From positions 1,798,001 through 1,862,000 of the forward strand of contig JAGMWG010000004.1 in the NCBI GenBank assembly GCA_020744225.1: a stretch of DNA of 64,000 nt, read 5' to 3'. Shown here one piece after another: positions 1 to 8,627 of this stretch. A program made the translations under genes and the position numbers. The notes under the pieces were generated by a model. The model saw nothing but the letters and a program-made list of their open reading frames with translations, did no database searches and was not told the DNA's origin. This DNA is from Paraphoma chrysanthemicola (lineage: Eukaryota > Ascomycota > Dothideomycetes > Pleosporales > Phaeosphaeriaceae). Numbering within the stretch: the first letter of the stretch is position 1; each line of letters opens with the position of its first letter.

Positions 1-1024
1 TCTGACTTCTGCCCAGGACCGAGATACCTGGAGGCAACTATGGGTCGACTTGCGGAAGCAAAGGAATCAACTCAAAGTCCAACTCAATCAGTCAGATTCC
101 TTGGTGAAAGAAAACAACCTGCCTGACTTGGCGAAGCGTAATCGAGAGTTGGAAGTCAACCTGACCCACACGCGAGACAAGGCTCGGAAACTAAGCGAAG
201 CGACGAAGAAGTACAAGGATATCGCGAGGCAGTGGGCGGACGAGGTCATCTCGGCTAAAAGCGAGATGGAGAGAAAAGAGGCCGTGTTTGGAGCAGAGGT
301 GAAGAGGTTGGACGATGAGATGCTAGGGTATATCAAAGACTACTACGACAAGAGACACGAACCGGGGGATTGTGATTCGTGTGACTTGCAGAAACGAATA
401 AAGGAGCTGGAAAGGGAGTTAGCGGGTGTGAATGACATGTCCAACGCGACGAAGACAGAGAAAGCCCGGTTGGAGGAGCAGATTGGGAGGGTTTTTGAGA
501 GAAACGAGTGGCTGGAGAAGGAGGTTGAGAGGTTGGGGAGCGCGGTGATGATGGGTGGGAATGTGGATCAATTTGGGAGGGAGGGGATGTATCCTGCGCA
601 TGTTGATTCTCCGAGGTCATCTTTTTTAGGCGATTCATCGGAGTCGATGGAGTGGCTTACGAGTCCGAAGAGAGCACAGAACCACGGCCCATTTATTCCG
701 CGATGCCATCTTCCCGCCGCGATCGATGCGCGCAATGTTGAAACTGAAAAATTGAAGAAAGAGCAGCAGCAGCGCAGGGATGAAGAAGAAAAGGCAATAG
801 CTATCATGGAACAGTTGCGGAAGTGGAATTTGAACAGGAGGAATCTGCCGGACACAGAAGACTGGAAGAAACTTACCAAGCAAAGCGCATGGGAGAGATG
901 GGAAGGGGATAAGTGGTTGCAGGAAACGGTGCGGAGGTGGAACGGCATGTACTGGGAGGAGGAAGTGACGAGTGAGGAAGATAGAATTGTCGCGGGGCAA
1001 TTGAAAGAGAAGGGGATCGTGTAG
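1..1024 (+). CDS. Coiled-coil protein, 3' part (5' end outside window)
   Basis: The frame that ends at the TAG at 1022-1024 is open to the left edge of the window (first full codon at position 2), so this is the C-terminal part of a longer gene. About 340 residues are visible. They are dominated by charged heptad-like stretches, for example LAKRNRELEVNL and KTEKARLEEQIGRVF, indicating a long coiled coil. A CDSCDLQKR segment lies near the middle. A Ser/Pro-rich linker follows, and then a basic and acidic Trp-rich tail (WERWEGDKWLQETVRRWNG). I do not recognise a named family; a structural or scaffold role is only inferred from the coiled coil. The nominal start near 50 is a TTG and not a real initiator. 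Confidence 0.75.
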   Translation, partial: LTSAQDRDTWRQLWVDLRKQRNQLKVQLNQSDSLVKENNLPDLAKRNRELEVNLTHTRDKARKLSEATKKYKDIARQWADEVISAKSEMERKEAVFGAEVKRLDDEMLGYIKDYYDKRHEPGDCDSCDLQKRIKELERELAGVNDMSNATKTEKARLEEQIGRVFERNEWLEKEVERLGSAVMMGGNVDQFGREGMYPAHVDSPRSSFLGDSSESMEWLTSPKRAQNHGPFIPRCHLPAAIDARNVETEKLKKEQQQRRDEEEKAIAIMEQLRKWNLNRRNLPDTEDWKKLTKQSAWERWEGDKWLQETVRRWNGMYWEEEVTSEEDRIVAGQLKEKGIV

Positions 1025-1270
1025 GCAGATACCAAAGTTAAGTAGTTCTTTAACCACGATCAATTGTGTTTATATTATTTCTCTCCTCATTTTGCAGAGT
1101 TTCAGCCTCGCATTAGCTTTTGCGAAGCGATACACTCAGCCTTACTGGTGCCCGCACGATGCCAAGTCTGAGGGCGCATGCATGTGACGTATCTGATAAG
1201 ACCCAGCCTCATGCAATTCATATTCTTACAAGAATCTGAAGAGGCAGGCTTGTCCGCAGTGACAATTCTC

Positions 1271-2388
1271 ATGTCTGCTCTTCCAATATCAACCTCGACG
1301 CTGAGCCCCGGGGCTACGGTTCCTGGCTCAGCCCTACCAGCGCTGACCACAGTCTTCACCCCGCCATCTAATTGTTCAACACGATGGGTCCAGCCTGAGT
1401 CGAACAGATTATATGTCTGGAGTGGCGCGGGTTCGTACGACAGTGGTGTACACAGGAACTACTGGCCCAGCTGCAATGCATTTGGGCAGTCTACGCAAGT
1501 CGCTTATAGCCCCGGCATATGTGCTATCGGATACTTGCTTTCAAATATTCGTGCTGTGGCGTTCGGCACTTCTTCATCCTCGCCGAGCCTGCTTCAATAT
1601 GTTGCGCTATGCTGTCCGAGGTGCGTGCGATATTCTAAATCGCTTCATTACACACATTTCCTTATCGCCACTGTGACTAACCAAGTAAAAGTGGAATGAC
1701 AGTGCCCATTCTGAACGGGTCTGCGACTTCAATCTGTCGGGGCATGATTACAACACCGCTCACTGCAATGCAGCCAATTTCCATCACCGAAGTCATCAAC
1801 GGCAAAACTTTTCCAACGCTGGTGTACGATACCATCTCAGAAAGCATATCCGTCCGCACGCTGCCGAATATGGAGGAACAAACAGTACGCGCGGTACTTG
1901 AGCTGAAAAGCCCTACGGTACTTACATCAGGCATCGCCGAGGCGGCTGCAATGACGGTGTATTGGCAAGCAAGCGATATTTCAAACTTTCCAAGTGCGTA
2001 TGCAGCGTCCATTGCTGCGCTTATTGCTACAACGACTTCCTCCACCGTATCCATCCCTGAACCAACGACTACGCTACCAAATAACACCATGACTACGGCA
2101 ACTCGCTTGAGCACCGGTGCGAAAGTTGGCATTGGTGTTGGAACGGCACTTGGTGGTATAACGCTCTTTGCCGTTTTCATCGCCCTTCTCCTCCGTCATC
2201 GGAAGAAGAAACATGCAGCTCAAGACCCCTCCGTGCCGGAGATGTCGGGATATTCGTCGGGATTCAAACGTTTCCTGCACGGAAAATGGAGGTCAGAAGC
2301 GGAGGCAAAGTCGGAGCCTGTTGAGATCGACTCGAGAAATGTAAACGTGATTCCAGGGCCACCAGTTGAGTTGGATGCTTCGCGGTGA
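1271..2388 (+). CDS. Ser/Thr-rich single-pass membrane protein (fungal Mid2/WSC-like layout)
   Basis: Two exons, 1271-1620 and 1692-2388, give 348 residues. The intron 1621-1691 has donor GTGCGT, a CTAAC branch site and an AAAAG acceptor. Splicing restores the segment CCPSGM, matching the CCPSGF-type motif of a common Pezizomycotina family that begins with a TTVFTPPSNC-like box. The N-terminal half is Ser/Thr/Pro-rich with a few cysteines. One hydrophobic helix (residues ~262-284, GIGVGTALGGITLFAVFIAL) is followed by a basic RHRKKKH stop-transfer and a short cytosolic tail. The layout resembles cell-wall stress sensors of the Mid2/WSC type, but no WSC domain is present, so a sensing role is inferred. 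There is no clear cleavable signal peptide. The start at 1271 (MSALP) is preferred over 1178 or 1211 because the family usually begins just before the TPPS box. Confidence 0.72.
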
Positions 2389-2499
2389 GTAGAGCACAAT
2401 TCGGAGCGCAATATATCAGGTTGGACGAGCGATACAGGCATTCGACTGGAGATTAGTAAATGCTGGTGACCCGGAGTTGCAGCACTTCGTGCGCAATCG

Positions 2500-2739
2500 T
2501 CACCAGCCATCCACCCCGCGCTCACCCAATAAATAGTCCTGTATAATTTCAATACCCTTTTCCGCCAAATACAAGGGTGTCAAAGTGTACTGAAGATATT
2601 CAGGCTGCCATATCAGAGGCCAAGCGTCCAGGGGTCCTGACTGTTCACACGACGAGCGCGCATGGATAAGTGCAGCACCTTGTGCCGTATACTGCAACCT
2701 GGAGCCTTGGAGGCCGTTGGTTGTTTTGGTCGCATACAT
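2500..2739 (-). CDS. Small hypothetical ORF
   Basis: A 79-codon ORF with an ATG at 2739. Composition looks moderately protein-like (ending YLLGERGVDGW) but no family is recognised. It lies between the surface-protein gene and the HET gene, downstream of the latter on the same strand. It could be a real small gene, a relic of a longer one, or chance; codon use alone does not decide. Confidence 0.2.
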   Translation of the reverse strand: MYATKTTNGLQGSRLQYTAQGAALIHARSSCEQSGPLDAWPLIWQPEYLQYTLTPLYLAEKGIEIIQDYLLGERGVDGW

Positions 2740-2994
2740 CTTACGCGGTCACATTTGGTTCTTGCTTCGATCTTGCGGCTCTTGGAAATGACCTTTGAAT
2801 GTGTCTAGTGAATGTCGCATTGCTTTCCGTACGATACATTGAGGCGGGACGCAGTTAGCTCAATAGATCTTTCCGAAGAGCTTGATTAAATTGAGATTCT
2901 GGTATGGAATTGCATCGTGGCCCGGCGAGCAATCTGACAGCGGAAATGATGAGCAGTGCTGAGGATTTTCCCGTGATTGACCTCCCATCTCAGG

Positions 2995-5223
2995 TCAAAC
3001 CAGACATATTTGTTTCCATGCTAGGTGCAGCAGACCTTCTTCCAATGCAGTTTTCCAATCGTTTTCCCATCTCGAAAATTGAGCAACACCGATCCTCCGC
3101 GAGATATCACCTTCTGTCCTGACGCATAGTGCCACATAGCTTCCATCGAACAGAACCAGAGGGAACTCCGTGAAAGCCTTATCATCAGAGTCAAATTTGA
3201 CAACACTGCAGTACTCTTTACGTTCGGGTAGAATCAATAGATGTCCCCCTAAGGATATCTTTGCATCAGTGACTAGGCGGAAGCCGGCTGGGAATGCGAT
3301 ACACGGAGCTACAAAACGTGTGCTTCCGACGGCGTCGTTGACAACGTTGAGCAATTGAGGTTTTCTGGGTAGCATGGCTACGAGACGGTCAGGTTTGAGA
3401 ACATCAGTATCTGAAGGCCAGGCTGCTGAGTTCCATTCCTCCGTCTTTATGGTGGTCTTACTGGTACCGTTTCCATCGCTAGTCGTCAAGGTCCATTCAG
3501 TCACGAAATAACGGTTTCCACTTATGTGTAGATTATCCACACGAGGCCCCGGAAAGCTGGACTCGTAGATACAGACAAAATCTATGGGCGCAACCCAAGA
3601 GGCCCATGACCAGCTAGCTAGGTTGTTCCCGTGGACCATATATCGCCGTCTGATTCTGGCTGGGTTGGGCTCCGCGATGAACCAAAGTAGGGATTTCGCA
3701 AAGCAAGCATCGTTCAAACCTTGTATTGCAAGAATGGGCCGCTGAGGTTGGTGTGCGAACGTGCAACGCTCAAAAATCCCCGAGAAAGCGTTCAGGACAT
3801 CATCCGTGTAGGACAATTCTCTTCTAGAATAACTTGAAACCATGGAAGCGTAAATGGAGTGATGCCAAATTGAGCTGGTTCCTCTTGGTAACACTGCCGT
3901 AAGAGGCATATGTACGCTTATTTTGCGACCTCGTCCCCAAACCGGTGATTCGTGTTTGACATAACTCATCGAGAAGCTCTCGTGATAGTGAATGTAGCAT
4001 TCTCTTAGCATGTAAACGGAGCACTCAAAGAACATCTCGTTCGCTGTGAAGTATAGTCGTCTCTCGCTGAGGGTTTGTTCTTGTAGGGTCCATGCCCGTG
4101 TGTTCCAAGGAGATTTTCTTACTTGCTCCTCGAGGCATATTGGGACAATAAGAATCGATAGCGAATTGTCTTGACCTTTGATCTCGTATTGCTTCTCATA
4201 TGGGGAATCCTCCCGAGGTGTAATCCCGGCCAAGCCTGTGTCCGCATGCTGGCCGGTTATTGCGAAAAGGGTCAAACTCGCATTCTCGTAGACGTGGCCC
4301 ATTCCGTGGATCAGTCGTTGTTTCTCTTCCTCATCGTCTTGAACAATGCACAAACAATCGACCCACAAGTATCTGTGGCCGATATCTTTGCAAAGACTCA
4401 TGGCGTCTGCTATGGTACGAGGAACCCGTTTGCCGATGCTTTGAACGCTGTTTTCTAAGGCACAGAGACTTTTTAGGTTTGCGAGATTGCTTCGAGTTGT
4501 TTTTAGCCCGTCGGGATCATGAGACCCCCAGACGTAGCTCAGAGCCAAGTATTCGCAAGGCTCTGTCTTTTCCACCAGCCTTGCCTCTTCCACGTCAAGG
4601 AGCCGGAATCCGCCACGAAATAATTCAAGGTCGGTAGTCACCTCATGTTCATGTTTCTCACAGTCATTAAGCCAGCCGCGCAAAATATCGATGTCCAAGC
4701 ACGCCTCTATCCTGCGCCGTAACATATGCATCACACTATCCTGAGTGTTTGTCCAATTCAGCAGCTCTAATTCGCCGAGTATGAATCGATTATGCTTATC
4801 GGTCGGAATAGATCTTCTATTCATTCGAAAATCCGGCGGTTGTACCGTGATAGCGAGCAATATGCGGTGTATATGATGTCGTTGCGCAGCTTCAAGCGCT
4901 CGGACCGTGCCGCATTTCTTGCTTTGAATATATAGACGCGGTCGAGCGCCATTATCAAGCGGGCTCGCTGAGTTTCAGTGCAGACGAATGCAATCCCAGA
5001 TGATTGTGCAGAAAGGGCAAGCAGGATCCATATATTTTTCCAAGTAGCCAAGGTCTTTGGCGTTTGTCTCCTTGGAGAACGTAGTTGCGAGGTCGACTTT
5101 CTCGCACTGGCTGCAAAGACTGCCTTCATTCGAGCCGCCTTGCGGAATCGTGTGAACAATCCTCTTGAGCTTGGCAGCCCTCTTCGGTTTGACGTCTTCA
5201 CTCAAAGCGCGTTTCGGTGGCAT
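2995..5223 (-). CDS. HET-domain (heterokaryon incompatibility) protein, interrupted by an in-frame TGA
   Basis: One reading frame runs from ATG 5223 to the stop at 2995 (743 codons) with a single TGA at 4977-4975. The N-terminal part has the usual HET-protein zinc-like start (LCSQCEKVDL, CPFCTII). After the TGA the frame continues without another stop through RPRLYIQSKK and RHHIHRILLA, then the HET domain (~residues 225-370): LALSYVWGS, VPRTIADAM, RYLWVDCLCI, ENASLTLFAI. The stretch WNTRAWTLQEQTLSERRLYF is also typical of the family. HET proteins mediate nonself recognition and cell death in filamentous ascomycetes. No GT-AG pair of plausible length removes the stop; the only local GT...AG is 18 nt. 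Either the gene is a fresh pseudogene or translation starts downstream, for example at the Met near 4826, losing the N-terminal module. Confidence 0.82.
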
Positions 5224-6342
5224 GATGATCCGCGGAAGGTCTTTAGCGGCCAAAGTTGTAGTGACGATGGATATTTTAGCCCAGTACCTTGGAGAAGGAA
5301 CGGAATATAGGGGTTGCGATTGTGTTGTAAGCCATCTGCACTGCCTACCGCCTTGGCCGTGCTGCATGCAGGCGCCTCAGGCCGCGATGATAGGCTCCAG
5401 GGTCATCAGCCTCATACATCGCACACCAGCTGCACAGCGAGTTCTTGACCAGCATTGCAGGCATGTTTGACAAAGGTGCAGCGCGAATATCTCCAAGTGG
5501 CAGTGGAGCTCTCCTCTCATCGTGCATGTCGTAGCTAAAAGGTCTTTACTACATCATGATGTTTCCATTGAAGCCCTGCACGTGTCAGAGCATGCAAATG
5601 CATCCATTTGACCTCTATCGCTATGCTAGAAATCGCTACTCTAGCCTATTCTATCCTAAACAATGCCAGTTTCCTACCATAGGTAGATTCCAACACGAGA
5701 TGCCACGCGCGCCGCGCAACGTCATATGTGCGAACGTGACTTACCAGCATGCGCTGAAGATTTTTGCCCATATTGACTGATAAGGCTATGAAAGGGAGAC
5801 GGTTCTTTGACCAGTCGTTGTGTTATGCACGAGGAAGCGAAGGCAGCGTGGCTGTGCGTGGAGGCGCAGCTGAACTCAGGCTTGTCCGTCCACAATAGTT
5901 ATGTCGTATCTCAACCATCAACCGTCTCCCCCAGCCGTGCCCGTCTCCCATAAACCTCACAAGTACCTCCGAAATTTTGGTTTACATTGATGGCTGTTTT
6001 TGGTCGTCAATCTCGTACACACTCCATTCTGGGGCTACACTTAGCGCGCAATGCATAACTGTTCCTCGTTGTTATACCTTAGCCTATCGATTCCGATTCT
6101 GTTTCATTGCGCAGCCGACGACGAAGAGAATTGCGCCACCACCACTGCTGCTCGACGTTGTCTGGCCACTGCTACGTCATCTGGAACTTGCGAAACTCAC
6201 CTTTGACTGAGGATTATACGGCATAACTCTTTCGTTCCTCGCTGTGTCCGTTCAACGCCACTCCATCGTTTTGGTATTTAATACTCGTACAATCTATCGC
6301 CGAATATTCCTATAAACTTTTCTCCTTGTAAGAGTATATCGG
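5224..6342. other. Spacer upstream of the HET gene
   Basis: No convincing gene. Contains one copy of a dispersed ~100-bp sequence (5601-5722) that recurs at 8520-8623. The last ~400 bases are pyrimidine-rich and probably hold the promoter and leader of the membrane-protein gene at 6343/6508. Confidence 0.5.
5601..5722 (+). repeat. Dispersed repeat, copy A
   Basis: Shares the core CTATCCTAAACAATGCCA, then CTACCATA and GATTCCAACAC and a following CACGCGC-like stretch, with 8520-8623. Upstream the two copies also share a CATCCATT...ATCGCTAT block. Copy A carries about 20 extra bases made of degenerate CTATGCTAGAAATCGCTA-like repeats. Identity over the core is roughly 80% by eye. Confidence 0.7.
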
Positions 6343-7773
6343 ATGCCATATAGCGGCCTCTTACGTTGGTCATCGTCCGCTGCTGCAGCGAATGCACCTC
6401 CACACTCTCCGGTCATTCAGGTCTCAGACATACCGCATGTCAACTATATCCACCTTCACAGTCTCCTCAGCTTAAATACGACCGCTTTGCCTATTTCTGT
6501 TGGAACTATGTCTTCAAGCGATCGCAGTGGATGGCGCTCATCTCCAGACGGAAGGGGAACGCTCAACATCATATGGTCATGCCTCTTCACGGTGTTCATC
6601 TGCTGCTGGACCGCAAGCCATCCAGACATTCCCCGGCCTGGATCTTCGTGGACAAAGAGAGCTTTGGATAAGATTGTATGTCTTCTGGTTGCTGCGATTG
6701 CGCCCGAGTTCCTAGTCTTTATAGCTCTCTGCGAATGGGCTGCCGCTCGGGATTCACGTCGAAAACGCGACGTTTCTGGAGACACCCCTGGCTGGTCAGT
6801 TGTGCACCACTATTATGCCAACATGGGAGGGTTTTGCATGCAATGGAAAGATGATGCTGATGGATCGGTCAAGATGGGCTTTTTGGACGGCGATCAAGTT
6901 GCTACGCTCTTGCATCAAAACGAGATCTCTGACTCTGCGCACCTGTCACGGGAGGCGATCGAAGACAGAGGAAAGGCAGATTGGTTGGTCAAAGTCCTCG
7001 CTCTGTTGCAAATGGCCTGGCTGGTCATTCAATGCGTCGCTCGAGTGGGACAGAAGCTTCCGCTCACTACACTTGAGCTGAGTACACTGGCTTACATCCC
7101 TTGCGCTCTTCTAATCTTCTATTTGTGGTGGGATAAGCCCTACGATATTGGTCAACCAACGATGGTGTTCTTCAAAGATCAAAATCACCAGCGACCGATA
7201 CAGATAGTTGGTGGTAGCAAAGCCCTTGCGTACATGTCTGGTGTGGACCGTCCGAGAGGGACAATCATACGCCAGTACCAAAACTTCCCCATGACACGTA
7301 ACTGTATCGACGCTGTCCAAAGCTGCTTCTTCAGAATCAAATCTTTCAGTATTGCATCAGTATTCGTGGGAATCTTCTACGCAATCTTTGGCGGCATCCA
7401 TTGCGCAGCCTGGAACTTTCCATTCCCGACTAAATTCGAACAGCTTGCGTGGAGGGTTTGCAGCATCATCCTGGCCATCAGCATACCCGCATCCTGGCTT
7501 TTGACGAGACTCGTAATGATCTGCCTAGAGTGCGGCACGTCGGACACGTTGCTTTTCGGTAGTAACAACAAGGCTAGGGTGCGAGTCAAGCTTTGGCCCT
7601 TCTCCTCCAGAAAGTTCACCGTCTCAGGCGTCGAATCAATTCAGGCGATGGGAGCGATCGCATACGCGCTTGCAAGGATGTACTTAATTTTTGAGGTCTT
7701 TTTCAATCTTCGCGACCTACCCGCCACCTGTTACGATACAGTGAGCTGGTCTGACTATCTGCCACACATATAA
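6343..7773 (+). CDS. Uncharacterised fungal multi-pass membrane protein
   Basis: An intronless 476-codon frame. The conserved part probably begins at the Met at 6508 (MSSSDRSGWRSSPDGRG), because a GWRSSP.GRGT..I.WSCLFT..LC.W block is the hallmark N-terminus of a widespread but unnamed fungal membrane-protein family. The upstream 55 codons may be leader sequence. At least six or seven hydrophobic segments are visible: ~72-92, 110-130, 218-238, 246-266, 335-358, 367-395 and 432-455 (numbered from 6343). A soluble region (~130-215) separates TM2 from TM3. Function is unknown. Members are common in filamentous fungi, often in expanded sets, so this may be a lineage-variable gene. No signal peptide or catalytic motif was found. 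Confidence 0.78.
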   Translation: MPYSGLLRWSSSAAAANAPPHSPVIQVSDIPHVNYIHLHSLLSLNTTALPISVGTMSSSDRSGWRSSPDGRGTLNIIWSCLFTVFICCWTASHPDIPRPGSSWTKRALDKIVCLLVAAIAPEFLVFIALCEWAAARDSRRKRDVSGDTPGWSVVHHYYANMGGFCMQWKDDADGSVKMGFLDGDQVATLLHQNEISDSAHLSREAIEDRGKADWLVKVLALLQMAWLVIQCVARVGQKLPLTTLELSTLAYIPCALLIFYLWWDKPYDIGQPTMVFFKDQNHQRPIQIVGGSKALAYMSGVDRPRGTIIRQYQNFPMTRNCIDAVQSCFFRIKSFSIASVFVGIFYAIFGGIHCAAWNFPFPTKFEQLAWRVCSIILAISIPASWLLTRLVMICLECGTSDTLLFGSNNKARVRVKLWPFSSRKFTVSGVESIQAMGAIAYALARMYLIFEVFFNLRDLPATCYDTVSWSDYLPHI

Positions 7774-8069
7774 TTAGTCCGGGCGGCATCTCGTGGAACA
7801 TTATACTAAGAGAACTCGTTCACGAATTTCGCACTGAGATTTTTGAATGTGATGGAAGTAGTCGCTAGCATATTTTGCCACCAATATTTAGAGATGAATG
7901 TCTATGAATTCTAGAAGGCACGCCAAGCGAGCGGGTGGCCATATTGAGTCTACCCGCTTTTCAACCCAGATTACTTGACACCACAATAAGCCATTACATT
8001 TTATTGGGCTGACTTCGTTATGCACAAGTCGTTGAGAAGGTCCGCACGGGACTCGTCAATCACTTCGCG

Positions 8070-8487
8070 CTACGATGGCTGCGACAGTCTAGTTTTTTCC
8101 GATGGTTCCGTTATTCCTAAATCAGAGCTATTTGGATCGGAAAACTGGTCATCATCATCGTCATCATCATCATCATCATCATCATCCCAACCTACTCGCT
8201 TGACTCTCTTGATGGGTTTGAGTACGGGGTTCAATCATTCTTCTCGTCCGCTTCCCTTGAGTTGATGAAGTCGAGGCCGGAGGGGTAAGTGGTATCGTAG
8301 TTACCGGATCAGATAGCTCACTGTAACGTCTCGAGCTACTTTTGTAATTTAAAGACAGCCATTTGGTGTATGTGGTGTCATGGAGGAAGATTTCCATGAT
8401 CTGAGTAAGGACGAAGTGCGATCTTGGTAAGTGCCGAAAGCGACGGTTCAAGCCGGCCACATGCCTTACAAGCATCAGATTGTACAA
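8070..8487 (-). pseudogene. Possible frameshifted ORF relic with poly-Asp tract
   Basis: A minus-strand frame from ATG 8487 reads a Ser/Thr/Pro-rich segment (TTIPLTPPASTSS, GKRTRRMIEP) and then leaves frame at the run of four G/C near 8225-8228. In the next frame a coherent basic-acidic tail follows: VLKPIKRVKRVGW, about 13 Asp encoded by the microsatellite, then QFSDPNSSDLGITEP, ending at TAG 8072-8070. Dropping one base would join them. This suggests a decayed small gene, but no homologous family is recognised. Confidence 0.3.
8149..8186 (+). repeat. (TCA)n trinucleotide microsatellite
   Basis: Nearly perfect TCA/ATC repeat of 38 bases with one TCG interruption. On the minus strand it reads as GAT (Asp) codons. 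Confidence 0.95.
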
Positions 8488-8519
8488 GCGCGCAAACTAC
8501 TCCAGAAAGATCGCGAACG

Positions 8520-8623
8520 CATCCATTCAAGCCCCATCGCTATCCTAGTGCCTGTGCTATCCTAAACAATGCCACATCCGTACCATAGATTCCAACACCA
8601 GATTCCACACGCGCCACGCACAC
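8520..8623 (+). repeat. Dispersed repeat, copy B
   Basis: Second copy of the sequence at 5601-5722, sharing CTATCCTAAACAATGCCA and GATTCCAACAC. It ends only a few bases from the dna2 stop codon at 8628-8630, so it overlaps the dna2 3' UTR. Confidence 0.7.
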
Positions 8624-8627
8624 ATTA

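Larger units (their letters stand above)
7774..8627. other. Spacer with microsatellite, decayed ORF and repeat copy
   Basis: No intact gene. Holds a (TCA)n tract, a possible frameshifted relic ORF on the minus strand, and repeat copy B just beyond the dna2 stop codon. Polyadenylation of dna2 must occur here. Confidence 0.5.

Noticed and set aside
4960..4993. A tiny intron removing the TGA in the HET gene
   Set aside because: The only in-frame GT...AG pair spans 18 nt, far below the smallest introns seen here (~44 nt).
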